Notes: a model not told the origin generated them from the letters alone. A stretch of DNA of 25,236 bases from Chromera velia (GCA_018398765.1 JAHBMJ010001870.1:1-25236); one strand, 5' to 3'. Positions 9,029 to 19,818 are shown, counted from the stretch's first letter. Program-made: numbers and translations.

Positions 9029-12000
9029 CTAGACCTTCACGGTTTCTGGAAACGCTTCTGACAGCAAGTCTTTAGATCTGTCGTGGATCCCAAAATTGCC
9101 GAGAAGGTCAAATATTTCCAGAGCAGGCAATCGCTGTAAGGCAAGAAGTTTCAAGAGCGGGTTCACAACTCTATCAGTGAGCTGATTGTATCCAACGTCT
9201 ACATGCTGCAGAGGAGGGGGATTTCGACTCAGCCATCCCTCTATCAATGCTGTCACTCCCTCATCTCTAAGCGCAGACCCCTCTACCACCAGCGTTCTCA
9301 AGCTCGGCAGTTTCTCTGCAACCAGAAGCTCTGAGAGAGCCCTGCCGCCCTCCTCCCCGAAACTGCAGTCCCAGAAATGAAGCGTGCAAAGGGAGGACAG
9401 CTTACCACTGCCCAGGCCCACGCACAACGCGCGAACGTCTTCAATCCCCCGAAGAACCCCCACCCGCAGCTCTTCCAACCTGCGGAGATGCCCAGAGCTC
9501 AGCGCCGCACAGAACATTCCCACCTCTCTCCCCTCTCTCCAAATGAGCACATCAAGTCGGCGCAATGCGGAGACATGGGGAGAACCAAGGGCAGCAGCAA
9601 ACGCTTGCATCCCCTCCTGCCCGATCCCCCGCAAATTCACTTTCAGGTCTTTGAGGGAAGGGACCCTGCCCCCACTCACAAGGGCGGACAGAGACTGAGC
9701 ACCCTCTGTTCTGATGGAGGAACCGTGGGTAGAGTGGAGGGTGTGCAGGGCGGGCAGTCGTCCCGTACCTCTGGAGAGGCCCTGGAAAAAAGCGGCAGTC
9801 GCTTCTTGTGTTTGAGAGAGAATGCGAAGCTCCTCGAAAGAGTTTAACGAGGCATCTGCGTATGTGAGGGCCTCTCCGAGCTCCCCCCCCTCTCGGTTTA
9901 CAATCTGATACCCCTGAAAGCTCACTTTCCGCAACCCCGACAGCTTGCCTGCTCGAATTGTCTCGGCAAATCTACTCACTCCCAAATATGTATCATTCTC
10001 TCGGACTCTCCGCAAATCAATATCGACCATCACAGGAGGGCCAACTCTCCCTTGAGACAGACCCTCACACAGAGAAGCAAAGCTCTCGTTCCACTGCCAA
10101 TGCAGACTGACAGTCCTGAGGGAAGGCACCTTACCCCTACTCAGAACCTCCCCCAGAGCTATGCATCCCTCTCCCACCCACTCTCCCTCACCCTCTCTCC
10201 TCCTACATGTCACTTCGAGAGAAAGATCCCGAAGAGACGGCAAACGCCCCCCACCCAGACCCTCCGCTAGTCCCCCTACCCCCTCATCCCCTTCCTCCCA
10301 CCATCTGAGATCGAGCTTTTGGAGACCCGGACACCCCCCACAACCAAACGCAAGTCCCAAGCCCGACGGTGCAAACCCCTTTACGTTTGACAGCCTCAGC
10401 CGAAAACTTGCAAGCGAGAACAACCTCTGTCCCTGAATCCCCTCTGCAAGGGCAACCACCCCTTCATCGGCATCATCATTGTACATTCCCAGATCTAGAT
10501 TCTGCAGGAGGGATACCTTGCCTGTTGCAAGGCTGCGACACAGCCCTGCAAACGCCTCACCTGTCATATCCTGCTGCCCATCGATCTCTAAGCCCCTCAA
10601 CTCAGACAGATGACCAGAAGTAAGGGCATTGGCAAGAGCAACGACCCCCTCTGGATTCGGATTCTCTTCAGAGCCCATCCCGAAAGGGATGATAAGCTCT
10701 TGAAGAGAAGGCCCCCCCCCAACCCCCAAAGCAGTCGCAAAAGCTGCCAACTGCTCAGATCTGATTACTGCTGGATATCTACCCCCAAGATCAAGCCGTC
10801 GCAGTTTTGGGAAACGACCTGGGACTGCAAAGGCAGCAGCGGACAGCTGACTACCCGTGCCCTCACCCCCAATCTCCCTGTCAAATAACCGATTCTCACT
10901 CAAATCAAGTTCCTCCAACTCTTTCAATGAGCCAGTGCAGAGAAGTTCGGAAATCGGAGCGGTGTCTGTCTGTCCCGACGGCAAATGAGCCAGAAAATTT
11001 CTCTTCAATATCAGGACTCTCAAGTGAGGCCCAGCCTCTGCATTGACTGCAGATGCTAAGTGTTTCAACCCTGCCGGCCTCATCTCGTTCTCTGCAAGGT
11101 CAAGGGTCTGCAGAGAGGTTGTCTTCTTTGCTTTCAGTGCTTTTGCTAATGCCTCCACCCCCTCTGCTTTTGCCTTTGTTCGGGCCAGTTTGAGGGACTG
11201 CAGGGGGGGTGACTGAGGAGACAAAGAGAGGCCCCTCGCAAAGGCCTTCAGCCCTGAAGGGCCCAGAGGGTTGTCACTCAAATCAAGGCTAAGGAGGTGC
11301 TCAAGCCATCCAAACGAGAATACAGACGCGAGGCTTTCCATAGACGTAGTGCGGAGACGGTTGCCTGCAGATGGGAGGATCGGGTGAGTTCATGGATCAC
11401 TTTTTCAAACGTGAAAGATCAGCAGGAGACCTGGAAAGAAAACTCCGTGAGACCGGAACAAAGGGGAGAGACGTCAGAGGGCAATCCGCGAAAATACGAG
11501 GAATCGCACTCCTTCATGGGCGCACAAGCATCAGCAAACCAATACTCTTGCCGACAGGAGCAAAAGATGAAGGTGGCAGACACATCGAGACACGCACCAG
11601 GGACAGAGAAAAAGACAGAACCTTCCAGACCCAGAGACGGCAGAGAGAATCGATCCCCCCTCCACTCACACGCAGGCCATCTCTACGAGGCAGCCGAGCC
11701 AATTCGAGCAGTTGCCATGGAAGGTTTCTTCTTGTTGTTCTCTGCCTTTCCGTACCGAAAGCAGCACAAGAACAGGCCAGCGGATCCAAAGCACTCAAAG
11801 GCAGAGACCGAACAGAGACACAGCGTCCCTCAATTCTTGCTATCCAGTGGTGGAGCTTGCGCATTCAGATTTCTCTACAACCCGTCCCATTCCTTCTTGT
11901 CTTGGGAAGCTTCAGGATGACTGACCACTCAGATCGAGGTGCTCAAGAGACCGAGGTAGCTGGTGAAAGATGGCGACAGCTGCCTGAGCAAGATCGCACT

Positions 12001-13471
12001 CTGCATGCGTGGTAGGGGAGGGAGAAGGGGGGGAGAGAGAGTGCGTCGAGTTGACTGTAAAACTTTTCCGTGCTTTCCTCCTCATTGGTTTCACGGGAAC
12101 CAAAAAGAACAAAGCGACCGCGTGTGCTGGCACGACATCCACATCAAGTCCACTCACTTACCCACAGGAACTGCTCCTGGACCATGGGTCGAATAAAGCT
12201 CGCTGAACAACTGACTGGAGAGGTTGAGAGTCTTCAAAGAGATCGACGGCGCCCCTCCTACCCCCCCTGCCCTGACTCGCTGGAGGAAGTCGAGGAGTGC
12301 AGGCAGGCGGGCGTCCTTGCAGACGTGAGGACCTGCGGGGAGGGAGAGGGTGCATGAAAGAGCAGTTCGAGACAGAAAAGCAAAATGAATGGGCACATGC
12401 ATCTCTGCTTCGATGATCACTCTCATGCGACGAGACAACGACTCCTCTATTTCCCCTCTCCTTCACTCGTTGTCTTCACCCTGATCTTGCGGTGAAAGGG
12501 TCAGAGAAGTCGCCCGCCCCTCCACTGACCGCATCTGAGCGTCTCCACAACACCAGGCCCCGAGGGAAGGGACGACAGAAGAAGCTTTAGCTTGCGGGCA
12601 CCCAGCGAGAAGCCTGCAGAGAGGGCGCTCACACGTGGGGCGATGGAACGGTGAGAGACCTTCAAAGGCACGTTCGCAGGAAGAGAAAAAGTGACCAAGG
12701 GACAACAGCTCATTGAAGTCCCGCGAGAAGAACGGAGAAGGGAACGAAACTCCGAAAGACATGCATGCTGAATGCGTCTTGAAGACACACTCCTTGCACA
12801 GTGCACCAGAAGGAAGATCGACGAGCCGCCCAAAAACAGCCACATACTTACCCGAGAGGTCAAGACTTGCCAGGGGCAAGAGAGTGCGTCCCTGCACACA
12901 GAGAAAAAACAGCACCAGACACTCAAGCTCATCTCCCAAAACTCTGACAGAAGCTTTTCTGGCTTCAGTATGTTTCCGCCTGAACGAGAGAACCCAGAGC
13001 AACAGCAGAGTTGAGAGTTTCACGTTTTTCATTTCTTCGACTCACCGTTCGGATGAACCCCAGGAGAACCAACGCCAAGCCGAAGCCATTCCTGTCTGAG
13101 GCAAGCTGCGACATCTGCTGCAGAGAGAACCATGTGAACGTACACCTTCCGAAACAAAACGAGGATCACCAGATCGATCGAAAGTTCTAGCACAAAAATC
13201 AGCCACCAATCCGCACAGATCGACACACCTCTGCAGTCGGGCGAGCGTGCTCAAAGAGAGAACACAGCACGTTGTCTGTCGTCGGCATGGATCGGACCCC
13301 GAGGCTCTGCGAGTTCCCGGCATCTGCAAAGAACAGAGGAGAGCGCAAGTCAATGAATCGGCTCAGATAATTCAACGACGAGAGTACAAGCCTGTTGCCT
13401 TTCTCAGGCAGAACAAACGGCAACAACGCACCTGGATGAGAGCCCAGGAAGTTGTCAACGGTTTGCGACAT
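9029..13471 (-). CDS. Ribonuclease-inhibitor-type LRR protein, copy B (8 exons, 952 aa, apparently intact)
   Basis: Exons on the minus strand: 13471-13432, 13323-13229, 13117-13046, 12891-12852, 12613-12530, 12332-12216, 12000-11926 and 11364-9029 (stop TAG). Every intron has GT-AG ends and the joined frame is open throughout. Residues 1-69 are a non-LRR head containing DNVLCSLFEHARPTAE and GFGLALVLLGFIRT. From about residue 70, LRR units of the form LxSLDLSxNxLGxxGLKAFAxGL follow; exons 4-7 each carry part or all of one unit, and the large exon 8 (residues 176-952) carries over twenty. The 28-29-residue period with alternating strand and helix is the RI/RNI class, which builds a horseshoe for protein binding. 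There is no signal peptide, membrane segment or extra catalytic domain, so a cytosolic or nuclear binding scaffold is likely. An in-frame ATG at 13576 would add 35 residues, but all three copies share the ATG used here. Confidence 0.82.
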
Positions 13472-14117
13472 TTTTTTCTGGAAGAACCCGGAGGAGGCAA
13501 ACGGAGAGGATGGGGCACTAGGAGCTGAAGGGTCGGAACCGTCTCCTGCGTGGAAGTACTCCACCTCAAACAACAAGCTTCCTGGAGAACCTGTTTCTCG
13601 TCATGCACGCAGGGATATTTTCAAGCGAAGCATGCGGCCGTAATGTTATTAATAATGTATGTCCTACTGCAATATACTGCCATGACAGCACGTTTTCATC
13701 GTCTGTTATTAACCCATATTAACCCTGGCATCACCATTTCGATCGCCCCCCTTCCGGCCGGGTCGTCCGTAGCATTCCGTAGCACCGCCAACCCGCGCCG
13801 GGGCCGCCCGCCGCTCGTGCCCGCGGAAATAATTATAAATTGTGAGAGTCGGAATCACGCTTCCGAATCACGCTGGCATCTTCACCTTTGATGACTTCAT
13901 GTGACTTCTTTCTGATCCGAGCAGACGAGAAAGCGCGTTAGAGTGATGATTGCGTGCCTGAGGCCCAGTAGTTCTGTATGACTCGTGCAGGAAGCTTCTT
14001 GGTTAACGTCGTGTCCTTCAAAGAGACTGCAGGGGAGCTCTGAGTCCTCTCTATATAGTACCAGTCGATTTTTTTCATCATTCTCTTCCCGCCCTTCACT
14101 GTTCTCTCCTCGAGAAA
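13472..14117. promoter_or_regulatory. Divergent upstream region between LRR copies B and C
   Basis: This 646-base stretch lies between the start codons of two head-to-head paralogues. It is mostly of mixed composition, but 13740-13825 is strikingly GC-rich (CCGGCCGGGTCGTCCG and CGCGCCGGGGCCGCCCGCCG). Short direct repeats occur within and beside it: TCCGTAGCA twice near 13768-13785, and TC(G/C)GAATCACGCT twice near 13850-13872. It presumably contains both promoters and 5' UTRs. No named motif can be called. Confidence 0.4.
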
Positions 14118-14605
14118 ATGTCGCAAACAATCGACAGCTCCCTGAATTCTCCTCAAGGTGAGTTGTCCCCGCCCTTTCTTTCCCCATCGGTGGAGACTTC
14201 TTCTGCGCCTCGCAAGATTGATTTGATTCCAAAATTTTTCTTCTCGTCCCTTTGAATATTTTGCAGCTGCGGATAACCTGCAAATGACTAGGACTACATC
14301 ATTGCAGAGGACAGACAATGTGCTCTGCTCGCTCATTGAACATGCTCGCCCGAGTGCAGAGGTGAGCCGCTCGGAGTCTCCCGTCTACGTGCGTCCGATT
14401 TTTGTGTTCAAAAGTTCAATCGGCGCCTCCAGTCTCTCTGTGTTTGTATGCCGCTTTTCTTGTTTCTCCAAAGAAGCTTGCCTGCGGGTTTCCATTGCAG
14501 GAGATATCGGAGCTCGCCTGGGACAGGAGGGGCTTCGGCTTGGCGCTGATTCTTCTGGGTTTCATTCGAACGGTCAGCCGGAGACGGAAAACCTTTAATC
14601 TTAAG

Positions 14606-14731
14606 TCATGAACCCTGATCGCTGTGCCAAGACTGTTCGGATAGTCTTCCGTCATGAACCCTGATCGCTGTGCCAAGACTGTTCGGATAATGTTCCGTCA
14701 TGAACCCTGATCGCTGTGCCAAGACTGTTCG
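14606..14731 (+). repeat. 46-bp tandem repeat, about 2.7 copies, in intron 3 of LRR copy C
   Basis: Units start at 14606, 14652 and 14698 with TCATGAACCCTGATCGCTGT and are nearly identical over their length; the third is partial. Copies A and B lack this array at the matching intron, so it arose in C after duplication. It does not disturb the flanking splice sites. Confidence 0.85.
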
Positions 14732-14833
14732 ATGAATGGTGTGAGAGGCCCTGAAGAGATTGTGTTGTGTACGTGGCGTTTGTATGTGTGCAGGGACGCT
14801 CACTTTTGCCCCTGGCAAGTCTTGACCTTTCGG

Positions 14834-14839
14834 CTGAGT
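14834..14839 (+). other. Mutated splice donor after exon 4 of LRR copy C
   Basis: The bases after the exon read CTGAGT, where copy B has GTAAGT and copy A GTAAGA. Reading through gives a TGA after LSAEWRKS. A weak alternative donor, AAGA|GTTGAA, 15 bases downstream would keep the frame and add five residues (AEWRK), so splicing is not certainly lost. Confidence 0.6.
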
Positions 14840-16735
14840 GGCGGAAGAGTTGAATCCATTCCTCTTTTGTTTGTGCCCTCCTTTCTCAACGGCCTCTCAG
14901 CCTTTCTTTTCATACAGAGGTTTTAGAGTTTGTCTTGGAGCTGCGTCTTCTTTTTTATGGGAAAGGCTTTTGCTCCTGTTTCTCCTACTGTAACGTTGCC
15001 TTTGAAGATCCTTGTCTTTCCATCTCGCCTCCTTTTGTAGTCATCTGCACACAGGAGCGGGAGGTGTGCGTGTGCCTGCATGCAGGTTTCTCGCTGAGTG
15101 CCCGAAAGCTGAAGCTCCTTCTGTCGCCCCTTCCCTCGGGGCCTGGTGTTGTGGAGACGCTCAGATGCGGTCAGTGGAGGTATAGGCGACGGCTGTAAAA
15201 GTGACGCCGACCGAGGTGGAGACCTTCGTGTGATCAGGGCAGAGCCAATGGGAGGAGGAAGCGAGGAGTCACCATCGTTTTTGTGATGTGAAAGTAACCA
15301 TCGAAGCAGAGATGCATGTGCCCTTTCACTTTGTCAGTTTGTCTGTCTGTATCCAGCCGCTCTCGCATGCACCACCTCCTTGCAGGTCCTCATGTCTGCA
15401 AGGATGCCTGTCTGCCTGTCCTCCTCGACTTCCTCCATCGACTCAAAGCGGGGGGGGCAAGGGGGGCGCCGTCCATCTCTCTGAAGACTCTCAACCTTGC
15501 CAGTCAGTCGCGTGCTTGGCCTGAGGATGAGTCCCTCGGTGAGAATCTGAAGGCAGGCCCGATGCATGCACATGTTGTCATGTGACTCTCGGTATGCGCG
15601 TCTTTTGCCTTCCGATAAAGTGCACTTGCGGACTTGCAACCACCATGCTGTTCCAAAAGAAAAAAAGGAAAATCGGTGGTTTGTATCTTTTTTGTTCTCT
15701 CTCCTTGTCGCTCTGCAGAGTGTGATCTCGGCGCGACGATAAATCCCATCTTTCCGTTGCTGCCTCCATCTCTTGAGCACCTCGATCTGAGTGGTCAGTC
15801 AACAGAAAGAGCGACTGAGAGAGATTTTGGCAGGCTTTTTTTGTCTGTTGTGTGCATAAGAAGAAGGGAAACGAGAGAAAAACGCAGTCTTTCTGTGTGT
15901 GGATATTGTACGAGAACGAAGGGATGCAAAGCTATCCACAGCCAATCGACTTGCCACCTGTTTGCAGAGCCGACTCCAAAAACACTGCTCTGCTTTGCAC
16001 TAGCCTCGCCGGTAGTTCGCTTCGTCTGCGTCGTGCTGTGTGTGGCCATAAGTGATTTCCCCCTCTCGTCTTCCTTCTCAGACTTTGCGTCTCACCTTCA
16101 CTTGTCTCTCCGGATGTCTCGAATGTCTTCCTGCACGCAGCCACTGTCTTTTTCCTCTCTCAAGTGTCTGTCTTTCCAGACCTCTCTCGCTGTTCACTCC
16201 CAATTTCCACAAGTGATCTCCACAAACTCACACGCTCTTCCCCACTGCAGGAGGCAGACTCCGTAGGGTGTCTGCGGAAGGCCTCGCGTCTGTATTCTCG
16301 TTTGGATGGCTCCCGCACCTTCTGAGCCTTGACTTGAGTGACAACCCTCTGGGCCCTTCAGGGCTGAAGGCGTTTGCGAGGGGGCTTTCTTCGTCTCCTC
16401 AGTCACTCCCCCTGCAATCCCTCAAACTGGCCCGAACAAAGGCGAAAGCAGAGGGGGTGGAGGCATTAGCAGAAGCACTGAAAGCAAAGAAGACGACCTC
16501 TCTGCAGACCCTCGACCTTGCAGAGAACGAGATGAGGCCGGCAGGGTTGAAGTACTTGGCTTCTGCAGTCAATGCAGAGGCTGTACCTCACCTGAAAGTG
16601 CTGGTGCTGAAGAAGAATGAGCTGGCTAAAGTAAGAGATCAGGAGAAGGACTATGCCCTGCTAGCCGAGCTTCTCACCACAAATGCGTTGATGGAGTTGG
16701 AGGAGTTTGATTTGAGCAACAATTGCTTGTTTGAC

Positions 16736-16960
16736 GAGGCTGTCGGGGAGATAGGGGATGAGGGAGAAGTGTGGGATGAGGCTGATGGGGAGGAGGCGGA
16801 GGACGGTGGTGGCAGTAACGGTGAGAGTGGGGGTGTTCAGAATTCCTTGTTAGAGGGCATCGACGAGATTGGGGGTGGATGAGGGTGTTGATGAGGATGG
16901 GGATGGGGATGAGGATGGTGGTGGCAGTGACGGTCAGGTTGAGGGTGGGAGTATCGTTCC
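16736..16960 (+). repeat. Acidic Gly/Asp/Glu low-complexity insertion in LRR copy C
   Basis: Between the LRR unit ending NNCLFD and the segment SAAAFAVPGRF, copy C has about 70 codons of (G/A)ATGAGG-like repeats coding Asp, Glu and Gly. Copy B has only about a dozen residues there. The frameshift between 16854 and 16882 falls inside this stretch, as expected of slippage. Confidence 0.7.
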
Positions 16961-19250
16961 ATCTGCTGCCGCCTTTGCGGTCCCAGGTCGTTTCCCAAAA
17001 TTGCGACGGCTTGATCTGGGGTCAACTGATGTTTTTGAGGAGGGGGCCTGTATGGCCTCTGAGCAGTTGGCAGCCTTTGCAGGTGCTGTGGGGGTGGGGG
17101 GGTTGCCGTCTCTTGAAGAACTCATCCTCCCTTGCGGGGGCTCTTATGAGAATCCGAATCCAGAGGGGGTCGTTGCTCTTGCCAATGCCTGCAGTTCTGG
17201 GCACCTGTCTCAGTTGAGATGTTTGAAATTGCAGTCTCGATCCGATATGACAGGTAAGGCGTTTGCGGGGCTCTGTCGCAGTCTGGCAAAAGGTAAGGTA
17301 TCCCTTCTGCAGACTCTAGACCTTGAAAAGTACTATGGTGATGCCGAAGAAGGGGTGGTTGCCCTTGCAGAGGGGATTCAGGGACAGAGGTTGTCCTCCC
17401 TTGAAAGTTTTCGGCTGGATCTGTCAAGCGAAAGGGGGTTTGCAGTGTCGGGCTTGGGACTAGCGTTTGGTTGTGGGGGGTGTCCGGGTCTCCAGAAGCT
17501 CGACCTCGATTGGTCGGAAGAAGGGGATGAGGGGATGAGGGGGTGAGGGGACTAACGGAGGGTTTGGGTGGGGGGCATTTGTCGTTCCTTCGGGATCTTT
17601 CTCTGAGTGTCATAGTGTATTGTGGTGTGGGAGGTGAGGGTGAGACGGAGTGGGCAGGCGAGGGGTGTATAGCTCTAGGGGAGGTTTTGAGCACCGGTAA
17701 GGTCCCTTCTCTTCGGACTGTTAGAATGGCTTGGCTGTGCAACCAGAGCTTTGCTCATCTCTTTGAGGGTCTGTCTCGAGGGAGAGTAGACCCGCCATTG
17801 CTTTTGGACATTTATTTCTGGGGAGTGAATGTCCGTAGCGCTAACGTGGGAGTGACCAGTTCTGCAGAAGTTATTCGAGCAGGGAAGCTGTCGGGGTTGC
17901 GGAGAGTGAGCTTCGAAGGGTATGAGATGCTGAGGCGAGAGGGGGGGGGGGGCGCTCGGAGAGGCCCTCACACACGCAGATGCCTTGTTAAACTCTTTAG
18001 AGGAGCTTCACATTCCCTCTCAAACACAAGAAGCGACTGCCGCTTTTTTCCAGGGCCTTTCCAGAGGCACGGGACGACTGCCCGCCCTGCATACCCTCTA
18101 CTGTGCCCACGGTTGCTCCATCGGAACAGAGGGTGCTCAGTCTCTGTCCGCCCTTGTGAGTGGGGGCAGGGTCCCTTCCCTCAAAGACCTGAAAGTGAAT
18201 TTGGTGGAGGTTGGGCAGGAGGGGATGCAAGCGTTTGCTGCTGCCATGAGTTCTCCCCATGTCTCCGCATTGCGCCGACTTGGTGTGCTCATTTGGAGAG
18301 AGGTGGGAATGTTCTCGGTTGCGCTGAGCTCTGGGCATCTCCGCAGGTTGGAAGAGCTGAGGGTGGGGGGTATTGGGGGGATTGAAAACGTTCGCGCGTT
18401 GTGTGTGGGTTTGGGCGGTGGTAAGCTCTCCTCACTTCACACACTTTATTTCTGTGGCTGCAGTTTCAGGGGGGAGGGCAGCAGGGCTCTCTCAGAGATT
18501 CTGGTTGCCGATAAGATGCCGAGGTTGAGAACGCTGGAGGTAGGGGGTACGGGCCTCGCAGACGAAGGGGTCAGAGCATTGATAGAGGGATGGATGACCC
18601 GAGACCCCCCTCCCCTGCAGCATTTAAACTTTGAGCACAATGCACTCACCGGCGCAATCATGAATCGAGTGTTGAGACTGCTGGGCTCGCAGCAGCTGCC
18701 TGCCCTGGAGACGTTGAGTCTTCTCGGGAATCGAAGGATTGATGAGAGATCGAAGGAGTCGCTCTTCGGAACGTTTCCAGAAGTTGTAAAGTTTGATTAG
18801 TAACTTATGAAGTTAAATTGTATCGCGATCGTCAGACACTACCCACAATTTATATCAATGAAATCGATCTATAGCTAGATCTATATAGGGAATCGATTCG
18901 GTTTATTCGTGAATTAGTCTAGGAATTATTACATATATCCTTTTTTTTGCTTTTGAATGGGAATCCTATTACATATCATTAGTCAATTGTTAACGGTTCC
19001 TCACGGCCTAGCTCACGGCTTTTACCTAGGCTTTCACACAATCTCAACCATAATCTATTTCTATATATAGATTCATTTAATTTCATCATCATCATGATTA
19101 TTGTTGGTTGGTTTGTAAGCTATCATATGGTATGCCAGGCATAATCATACTGCCCTAGATGCTGCTACTGTAGAAGTCTAGATTAATCATCATTATTATT
19201 ATTACTATAAGGAGGGGGGACCGGCAGAGACTGCATGGGGGCTGGACTGC

Positions 19251-19495
19251 ATGCGTGGGGGTCAAGCGGGGAACAACAAAATGAAAGATACATCAAAAGC
19301 ACAGAAAGATAGACTCAAAACAGTAAACCTAGCAGTAAATCGGAACCAAATTCTCACATACATTATTAGGAAATCAATAAGCAGGCTGCCAGTGCTACGT
19401 ATAAGAATAAAAAAAGCTAGAAGAAAGGGACAGTCAGTGTAACAGTGTTAGGCATCCTCTAACTAACTAATCAACTAACTAACTAACTAACTGAC
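19251..19495 (+). mobile_element. Possible retroelement 3' remnant with (CTAA)n tail
   Basis: A 63-codon, Lys/Arg/Ile-rich open frame (19251-19442, ending KKARRKGQSV) is followed at once by CTAACTAACTAATCAACTAA repeats up to about 19495. The arrangement of a short basic frame plus a tetranucleotide tail resembles the element at 7558-8600, though the tail unit differs (CTAA here, TCAA there). I cannot match the frame to a reverse transcriptase domain, so this is a weak call. Confidence 0.35.
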
Positions 19496-19668
19496 TGTAT
19501 AATAAGTTAAACTTAATATAAATGTATTTTACATGTAGTGTCTCCCTTCAATATAATACTTGCTCTTCAAAAAAATTTAAGGGTATATATGAAGGACATC
19601 TATATCCGATGATTTCTCCGGAGAATATAAGCGCCCTTGAAGGCATCGGAAACGAAGCGGATATAAAA

Positions 19669-19729
19669 AGCTACCTAGCTAGCTAGTAGCTACCTAACTA
19701 GCTACTACCTAGAAAGCTACTAGCTACAC
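19669..19729. repeat. TAGC-rich palindromic repeat block
   Basis: Overlapping GCTACCTAGCTAGCTAGTAGC-like units, made of CTAG and AGCT palindromes, fill about 60 bases. Several hairpins could form. No function can be assigned. Confidence 0.6.
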
Positions 19730-19818
19730 GTATAGTTTCAATTAACTTTATTTTCAATACTGATTTGTTTACATAAATTGTAGCACATTTTTATTAACAA
19801 TTGATGATGATGATGAAT

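Larger units (their letters stand above)
14118..18800 (+). pseudogene. Ribonuclease-inhibitor-type LRR gene, copy C (8 exons, three frameshifts and a lost donor)
   Basis: Exons: 14118-14157, 14267-14361, 14501-14572, 14794-14833, 15086-15169, 15386-15502, 15719-15793 and 16251-18800. Exons 1-7 have exactly the sizes and phases of copy B (40, 95, 72, 40, 84, 117, 75). Exon 8 begins GRLRRVSAEGLASVF and follows B to the end (FPEVVKFD). Four defects are visible. The donor after exon 4 reads TCGG|CTGAGT instead of GT. A frameshift must lie between 16854 and 16882, in an acidic Gly/Asp/Glu stretch. A second lies between 17531 and 17546, where B has one GATGAGGG unit and C has two. The third is in a 12-G run at 17941-17952, where B has 8 G. 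Translation as annotated would end at 16882. Either it is a young pseudogene, or the assembly has indel errors in G-rich stretches; the lost donor is a substitution and argues for real decay. Confidence 0.75.
18801..19818. other. AT-rich spacer downstream of LRR copy C
   Basis: No confident gene. It contains the inverted pair GATCTA/TAGATC near 18866-18881, a possible retroelement remnant at 19251-19495, the inverted pair TATATCCG (19601-19608) and CGGATATA (19658-19665), a TAGC-rich palindromic block at 19669-19729, and a short (GAT)n run just before the MITE. Confidence 0.45.

Noticed and set aside
9377-10888. Several plus-strand frames of 70-156 codons inside LRR copy B
   Set aside because: All lie antisense to the continuous LRR exon and have no independent features.
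13199-13576. 125-codon minus-strand frame starting 35 codons upstream of the chosen start of copy B
   Set aside because: It reads through intron 1, and copy A has an in-frame stop just upstream of the conserved ATG, so the shared MS(Q/R) start is preferred; the upstream start remains possible in B only.
16818-16940. An intron that would remove the acidic stretch and repair the first frameshift of copy C
   Set aside because: A donor-like GTGAGA exists at 16821, but none of the nearby acceptors (exon starts 16841, 16928 or 16938) restores the downstream frame.
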